Positions 59,365-64,000 of a stretch of DNA of 64,000 bases are shown here, piece after piece (within the stretch, counting starts at the first letter, position 1; the number at the start of each line of letters is the position of its first letter). The stretch comes from Acidovorax temperans (lineage in GTDB: Bacteria > Pseudomonadota > Gammaproteobacteria > Burkholderiales > Burkholderiaceae_C). The stretch is taken from the NCBI RefSeq assembly GCF_006716905.1, contig NZ_VFPV01000003.1:310001-374000 (forward strand), given 5' to 3'. The position numbers and the translations under genes were made by a program. Below the pieces are notes generated by a model. It ran no database searches. It was not told where the DNA came from and saw nothing but the letters and a program-made list of their open reading frames with translations.

Positions 59365-61464
59365 TTACTGGAAGGCCTTGCCTTCAGCGGCCAGCTTGAC
59401 CAGGAGCGGTGCGGGCGCCCAGGCGCTGGCGTCGTCCATGGGGTTCTGGGCAAAGCGGTTCATGGCTAGCACCACGTTGAACAGGCCGACTTCGCTGGCG
59501 TAGTGCATGGGGCCACCACGGTGGATGGGGAAGCCGTAGCCCGTCACGTACACCATGTCGATGTCGCCGGACTTGCTGGCAATGCCCTCCTCCAGAATCT
59601 TGGCGCCTTCGTTCACCAGCGCGAACACCAGGCGCTGCACGATTTCCTCGTCGGACACCTTGCGCGGAGGAACGCTCAGCGTCTTGCGGTGTTCTTCGAT
59701 CATCTTGTTGACCACATCGCTCGGAATCGCATCGCGCTTGCCGGCCTGGTAGTCGTACCAGCCTGCGCCAGTCTTCTGGCCGAAGCGGCCCATCTCGCAC
59801 AGCAGGTCTGCCGTCTTGCTGTACTTCATGTCGGGCTGCTCTACCGCACGGCGCTTGCGAATCGCCCAGCCAATGTCGTTGCCTGCCAGGTCGCCCATGC
59901 GGAAGGGGCCCATGGCAAAGCCGAACTTCTCGATGGCCTTGTCCACCTGCTGGGGCGTGCAGCCTTCGTCGAGCAGGAAGCCGGCTTGCTGGCTGTAGCG
60001 CTCGATCATGCGGTTGCCGATGAAGCCATCGCACACGCCCGAGACCACGGCGGTCTTCTTGATCTTCTTGGCCACAGCCATCACGGTGGCCAGCACATCC
60101 TTGGCAGTTTCCTTGCCACGCACCACTTCCAGCAACTTCATCACGTTGGCAGGGCTGAAGAAGTGCATGCCCACCACGTCCTGCGGACGCTTGGTGAACG
60201 CAGCGATCTTGTCCACATCGAGTGTGGACGTGTTGGAAGCCAGGATGGCGCCGGGCTTGGCCACAGCGTCGAGCTGCTTGAACACAGCTTCCTTCACGCC
60301 CATCTCTTCAAACACGGCTTCGATGATGAGGTCGCAGTCTTTCAGGTCGTCATAGCTCAGCGTGGTGCTCAGCAACGCCATGCGCTGTGCGTACTTGTCT
60401 TCCTTGAGCTTACCCTTCTTGACCTGGGCTTCATAGTTCTTCTTGATCGTGGCCACACCACGGTCCAGGGCTTCCTGCTTGGTTTCCAGAATGGTGACAG
60501 GAATGCCTGCGTTCAGGAAGTTCATGCTGATACCGCCACCCATGGTGCCTGCACCGATCACGCCCACTTTTTGAATGTCGCGCTTGGGGGTGTCAGAAGG
60601 CACGTCTGGAATCTTGCTGGCAGCACGCTCTGCAAAGAACAGGTGGCGCAGTGCGCGCGATTCAGGCGTCCACATCAGGTTGATGAACAGCTCGCGCTCG
60701 TACGCCAGGCCATCGGCAAACTTGCGCTTGGTGGCAGCTTCCACGGCGTCCACGCACTTGGCGGGCGCAGGGAAATTCTTGGCCATGCCCTTGACCATGT
60801 TGCGCGCAAACTGGAAGTACGCGTCGCCTTCGGGGTGCTTGCACGGCAGGTTGCGCACCAGGGGCAGTGGGCGCACATCGGCAACGCTGGCCGCAAAAGC
60901 CAGGGCTTCTTCAGCCAGGGCTTCGGGCGATGCAGCCATCTTGTCGAACAGCTTTTGGCCGGGCACCGCACCGATCATTTCGCTCTTGACGGGCTCGCCG
61001 CTCACGATCATGTTGAGCGCGGCCTCGACACCCACTACGCGGGGCAGGCGTTGCGTGCCGCCGGCACCGGGCAGGATGCCCAGCTTCACTTCGGGCAGGG
61101 CCACCTGGCAACCAGGGGCGCCCACGCGGTAGTGGCAGCCCAGGGCCAGCTCCAGCCCCCCGCCCATGCACACCGTGTGAATGGCAGCCACCACGGGCTT
61201 GCCAGAGTTCTCCACCGCGTTGATGACGGAGTGCAGGTTGGGTTCCTGCATCGACTTATCAGTGCCGAATTCCTTGATGTCGGCCCCGCCGGAGAAGGCA
61301 CCGCCAGCGCCCGTGATGACGATGGCCTTGACGGCAGCATCGGCATTGGCCCGCTGCAAACCGTCCACAATGCCTTGCCGGGTGGCAAGACCAAGCCCGT
61401 TGACGGGCGGGTTCGACATGGTGATCACGGCAATGGAGCCGTGGACTTTGTATTCAGCGGTCAT
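59365..61464 (-). CDS. fadB: Bifunctional enoyl-CoA hydratase / 3-hydroxyacyl-CoA dehydrogenase (FadB/FadJ-type)
   Basis: A 699-residue fusion enzyme. Residues about 1-190 are the crotonase domain ([49 protein letters not shown]). From about 300 comes the NAD-binding domain ([22 protein letters not shown]) and the C-terminal dehydrogenase domain ([23 protein letters not shown]). It hydrates enoyl-CoA and oxidises the 3-hydroxyacyl-CoA. AAGGGA precedes ATG 61464. It is upstream of the thiolase gene in one leftward unit. Confidence 0.92.
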   Translation of the reverse strand: MTAEYKVHGSIAVITMSNPPVNGLGLATRQGIVDGLQRANADAAVKAIVITGAGGAFSGGADIKEFGTDKSMQEPNLHSVINAVENSGKPVVAAIHTVCMGGGLELALGCHYRVGAPGCQVALPEVKLGILPGAGGTQRLPRVVGVEAALNMIVSGEPVKSEMIGAVPGQKLFDKMAASPEALAEEALAFAASVADVRPLPLVRNLPCKHPEGDAYFQFARNMVKGMAKNFPAPAKCVDAVEAATKRKFADGLAYERELFINLMWTPESRALRHLFFAERAASKIPDVPSDTPKRDIQKVGVIGAGTMGGGISMNFLNAGIPVTILETKQEALDRGVATIKKNYEAQVKKGKLKEDKYAQRMALLSTTLSYDDLKDCDLIIEAVFEEMGVKEAVFKQLDAVAKPGAILASNTSTLDVDKIAAFTKRPQDVVGMHFFSPANVMKLLEVVRGKETAKDVLATVMAVAKKIKKTAVVSGVCDGFIGNRMIERYSQQAGFLLDEGCTPQQVDKAIEKFGFAMGPFRMGDLAGNDIGWAIRKRRAVEQPDMKYSKTADLLCEMGRFGQKTGAGWYDYQAGKRDAIPSDVVNKMIEEHRKTLSVPPRKVSDEEIVQRLVFALVNEGAKILEEGIASKSGDIDMVYVTGYGFPIHRGGPMHYASEVGLFNVVLAMNRFAQNPMDDASAWAPAPLLVKLAAEGKAFQ

Positions 61465-61613
61465 GCTGTTGTCCCTTGCAAAGTAAAAAAGAACGGTCGT
61501 GCGATTTTATTGTAGTGGCTGAGGGTGACTTTGCCAGGGACAGAGCGTGTCTGTTTGTCCCGCCCGGGACAAGATCGAGTTTGACGGCGGAAATGGAACT
61601 CGCACCCCCATGC

Positions 61614-61641
61614 AAAAAGCCCCTCGCAAGGGGCTTGGTTC
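61614..61641 (-). terminator. Intrinsic terminator after the oleate hydratase gene
   Basis: AAGCCCC (61617-61623) and GGGGCTT (61630-61636) with a 6-base loop; the A-run at 61614-61618 gives TTTTT on the minus strand, so it ends the leftward transcript just beyond the oleate hydratase stop. Confidence 0.75.
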
Positions 61642-61661
61642 GAGGGAGCGAAGCCGCCCTC

Positions 61662-63302
61662 TCAGCGGAAGGCCGCCTCCAGCGCATGCAACCCTACTTT
61701 GGGGTTCAGCATGCCGTTGTAGATGGCGGGGATCTCCCGCTCAATACCCAGCAGGTGGTACGTAGCCACCATCGCACAGCGCACCGAATATTCCACCGTG
61801 AACACCACGTCGTCTTCCATCTCAACAAACTGGCCAAGGAAGGCAAAGTTTTGCGAGCCCTCGGGCAACACCAGGGGCCGGTCGCCCGGCGCGCGGCAGG
61901 CAAACAGTGCCGAGGCATAGGGCATCATCACCGTGGTCACATCGGTGGTGGCCAGCACATGGTCGAGCAGGTCGTCAAAGCCCATCTGGTGAATCAGTTC
62001 GGTGAGGATTTCACGGCCCGTGGCCTGCGACATGGGCTTGCGTACATAGTCGCCCTCGTTGTCCACTTGAAAACCATAGCCCCACAAGGTGTAAGTGCCA
62101 TCGGCCTGGCCATAAAAATGCGGCTGGTGCGGCACCACCACCGACAGGTGCCAGCCCGATTCGTACCAGGTCATTAGCGCCCCCGTGCCGGGCTGGTTGC
62201 CCGAGTATTCAGTGATGCGCTGCAGCAGCCGGTCGTCGCGCATGGTGAGGGTGAACGACTCCCACTTGTGCTCGTCCACATTGCCGCAGAACGCCGCAGG
62301 GCGGCCAAAGTCAGGGGCCTTCTGCGCGATCTTTTCCCACAGCGTCCAGCCATGGTCCTCGCGGCCACGCACCAGGGCAGGAACGTCGTCGTTGCCGCCG
62401 TAGCGCGCGTCCGAGGTGATGGAGCCCAGGGTAAAGAAGGCGAGGTCGTCTGCCCCCAGGTCCAGCGTGGTATCCACGGCGACCCCACCCTGCACCGCTT
62501 GCACCTGCAGCGCCGTGGCGCGGCGTGTGCCGTCGCTCTGGGTGGCAAAAGTGGCGTCGGTCACCCGATGGCCAAAGCGCACGTCCACGCCCTGCTCCAT
62601 CAGCCAGCGCTGCAACGGCACAACCATCGAGTCGTACTGGTTGTACTTGGTGCGCTTGACGCCCGCCAGGGTGTGGATGCGCGAGAACTCTTGCACAAAG
62701 CGCAAGAAGTAGCGGCGCAGCTCAATGGCGCTGTGCCACTTCTGGAAGGCAAAGGTGGTGCGCCACATGCGCCAAAAATGGGTCTGGAAAAACGCTTCAT
62801 CAAAGAACTCGTCGATGCGACGGCTGCCGATATGCGCCTCGGTCAGGGCCAACAGGCGCAGCATCTGCACGCGGTGCCCCATCGACAGGCCCAGCTTCTC
62901 GGCATCAGCAATGACGTGCTGTGCATCTATCAGGCGCGCCTGGGCATGGGTGTGCACGTGGGCGTTGAATTGGCGGCACTCTTCGCGCACAGAAACCGTG
63001 GGGTCTTCCAGCGACGGGATGCTCTCAAACAAGTCCCACAGACACAGGTAGGTTTCGTCGGTCAGCATGCGGCCACCGCGTGTCACCCAGGTCTGAGGGG
63101 CGGGCGCGTTGGGCGCGGCGCCCCCGTCGAGCGAGCCGCCAGGCATGCCCGTTTCTTCCAGAATGTGGATATGGCTGGCGGGCACCTTGCCATCGCGAAT
63201 GGCAAAGGCGGCCACAGACATGCCTGCGATGCCGCCCCCCACGATCCACAGCTGGGCGGTTTGGGGGTTGGCGGGAGATGAGTTTTTGGTATGTTTTTTC
63301 AT
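61662..63302 (-). CDS. ohyA: Oleate hydratase (myosin-cross-reactive antigen family)
   Basis: A 546-residue FAD enzyme that adds water to the cis-9 double bond of oleic acid to give 10-hydroxystearate. The N-terminal FAD motif is LWIVGGGIAGMSVAAFAIRDG and the adjoining HILEETGMPGGSLDGG is diagnostic for the family. Length is near the usual 530-590. ATG 63302 (MKKHTKNSS) is the likely start; another lies 39 bases upstream. Hydratases often detoxify unsaturated fatty acids, in keeping with the flanking beta-oxidation genes. Confidence 0.92.
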   Translation of the reverse strand: MKKHTKNSSPANPQTAQLWIVGGGIAGMSVAAFAIRDGKVPASHIHILEETGMPGGSLDGGAAPNAPAPQTWVTRGGRMLTDETYLCLWDLFESIPSLEDPTVSVREECRQFNAHVHTHAQARLIDAQHVIADAEKLGLSMGHRVQMLRLLALTEAHIGSRRIDEFFDEAFFQTHFWRMWRTTFAFQKWHSAIELRRYFLRFVQEFSRIHTLAGVKRTKYNQYDSMVVPLQRWLMEQGVDVRFGHRVTDATFATQSDGTRRATALQVQAVQGGVAVDTTLDLGADDLAFFTLGSITSDARYGGNDDVPALVRGREDHGWTLWEKIAQKAPDFGRPAAFCGNVDEHKWESFTLTMRDDRLLQRITEYSGNQPGTGALMTWYESGWHLSVVVPHQPHFYGQADGTYTLWGYGFQVDNEGDYVRKPMSQATGREILTELIHQMGFDDLLDHVLATTDVTTVMMPYASALFACRAPGDRPLVLPEGSQNFAFLGQFVEMEDDVVFTVEYSVRCAMVATYHLLGIEREIPAIYNGMLNPKVGLHALEAAFR

Positions 63303-63646
63303 TTGTTTCTGACGTCCCTTGGGTAAGTTGAACATCCGCAAAGCACTAGAGGGGCTGCAGAGCGATCAAGCAGGTGATCACGCCCTGTGGCTGCGTGGCC
63401 TGCGGGTGCCCAGTCGCCCGTTGGCAAAAAACCTAACGCTGGCGACAGAAGATTTATACACCTACCCGCAGTCTCCCCCGTGACGTCACAGCGCCAAAGA
63501 AACAAGTTCCCGACACAGATCAAGACAAAAGCACGCATCACAAAAAAAGCCCCGGCAGCGATGCCGAGGCTTGAAGTCACTCGCAGTGACAAATCGATGA
63601 AGCGAGAAGGAATGGCTGATCTACGCCAGGGGATCACCCCCGGCGT
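63303..63646. other. Intergenic region between livF-type gene and oleate hydratase
   Basis: No gene seen in these 344 bases. It holds the terminator of the rightmost gene (63542-63572) and presumably the promoter of the oleate hydratase gene; no clear -35/-10 pair was recognised. Confidence 0.6.
63542..63572 (-). terminator. Intrinsic terminator of the LivF-type gene
   Basis: On the minus strand an 11-position stem (AAGCCTCGGCA / TGCCGGGGCTT, one mismatch) with a 4-base loop is followed by a run of T (plus-strand A at 63542-63548). Confidence 0.82.
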
Positions 63647-64000
63647 TCAAACCTCCAGCCACTCCTTGCGGATGTAGTTGTCGGCCCGCAGGCTGTCGGG
63701 CGTTCCCTGGAACACGATGGCGCCATGACCCATCACCAGGGCGCGGTCGGAAATGGTCATGGCGATGGTGAGCTTTTGCTCGATGAGCAGCACCGAGATT
63801 CCCCGGGCCTTGAGGGCCTGCAGATACTCGCCCACCAGCTCCACGATCTTGGGCGCCAATCCCTCGGTCGGCTCATCGATGATGATGAGGTCGGGGTCGC
63901 CCATGAGCGTGCGGCACAGCGTGAGCATCTGCTGCTCGCCACCCGACATCACGCCCGCTTCTGTGTGCTGGCGTTCCTTGAGGCGCGGGAACATCTGGTA
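63647..64000 (-). CDS. livF: Branched-chain amino acid-type ABC transporter ATP-binding protein (LivF-like), partial
   Basis: The C-terminal about 117 residues of an ABC ATPase; the start lies beyond the window. Visible: signature MSGGEQQML, Walker B LIIIDEPTEGLAP, and the switch region. The ending (ALVMGHGAIVFQGTPDSLRADNYIRKEWLEV) is LivF-like. Such proteins energise import of branched-chain amino acids or, in this family group, other carboxylates. The other subunits should lie to the right. Confidence 0.87.
   Translation of the reverse strand, partial: YQMFPRLKERQHTEAGVMSGGEQQMLTLCRTLMGDPDLIIIDEPTEGLAPKIVELVGEYLQALKARGISVLLIEQKLTIAMTISDRALVMGHGAIVFQGTPDSLRADNYIRKEWLEV

Overview
The window looks like a GC-rich betaproteobacterial chromosome, most likely Comamonadaceae (Acidovorax-like). 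This rests on recalled family and gene-neighbourhood resemblance: a GNAT-Rnk fusion gene, a dispersed palindromic intergenic repeat containing an AGCGCTT-type core, and the fatty-acid gene cluster. No database search was possible, so the genus is an inference.

Layout. (1) 1-7423, backbone: a polyamine ABC importer (substrate-binding protein tail, ATPase, two permeases) followed on the same strand by 4-aminobutanal dehydrogenase, GABA aminotransferase and succinate-semialdehyde dehydrogenase. Together these form an uptake-and-degradation route from putrescine/GABA to succinate. (2) 7490-7563, tRNA-Gly(CCC). Its 3' end, TTCCCTTCACCCGCTCCA, recurs exactly at 14976-14993 and 49119-49136. It therefore bounds two tandem integrated elements. 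The tRNA's presumed native terminator now lies at 49146-49180, about 41.6 kb away. (3) 7564-14993, element I, a small mobilizable element: complete tyrosine integrase, GIY-YIG protein, a leader with a 57-aa ORF plus ardA antirestriction gene, MobC, relaxase with an overlapping coiled-coil gene, and AT-rich cargo. A second copy of the relaxase 3' end shows it is mosaic. (4) 14994-49136, element II, a decayed ICE carrying a stress-tolerance island. Its P4-type integrase and an AbiEii toxin are both truncated at one deletion junction. A remnant of a PFGI-1/ICEclc-like mating-pair module (TraG_N, TIGR03755/56/57, RadC, TrbB-like, frameshifted TraC-type ATPase, TIGR03751) ends where IS21-like DNA cuts the TIGR03752 gene. 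After IS66 and IS110 scraps comes a nearly complete transmissible locus of stress tolerance (tLST, also called TLPQC or LHR): HTH regulator, Hsp20, ClpK/ClpG, cardiolipin synthase-like protein, FtsH, second Hsp20, two YfdX, HdeD, an unusual HPF/sigma-like hybrid, thioredoxin, KefB-like (frameshifted), PsiE, M48 protease and DegP-like protease. Two related 302-aa LysR regulators flank it and point outward. (5) 49182-64000, backbone: Ogt, SDRs, a GST, an ElaA-type GNAT, a CurA-like reductase, a thioesterase, an acyl-CoA dehydrogenase, GNAT-Rnk, thiolase, FadB-type enzyme, oleate hydratase and the end of a LivF-type ATPase. This is mostly a fatty-acid/acyl-CoA oxidation neighbourhood.

How it fits together: the islands entered at the tRNA 3' end. 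Element I keeps integrase, relaxase and antirestriction functions and may still be mobilizable. Element II has lost a working integrase and visible relaxase/coupling genes, so it is probably fixed, but it has kept its proteostasis cargo largely intact. The most unusual items are the HPF/sigma-like hybrid in the tLST, the gene nested in the relaxase, the GGACTT repeat cluster at the element II integrase, the perfect palindrome on the AbiEi start codon, and the tandem att structure.
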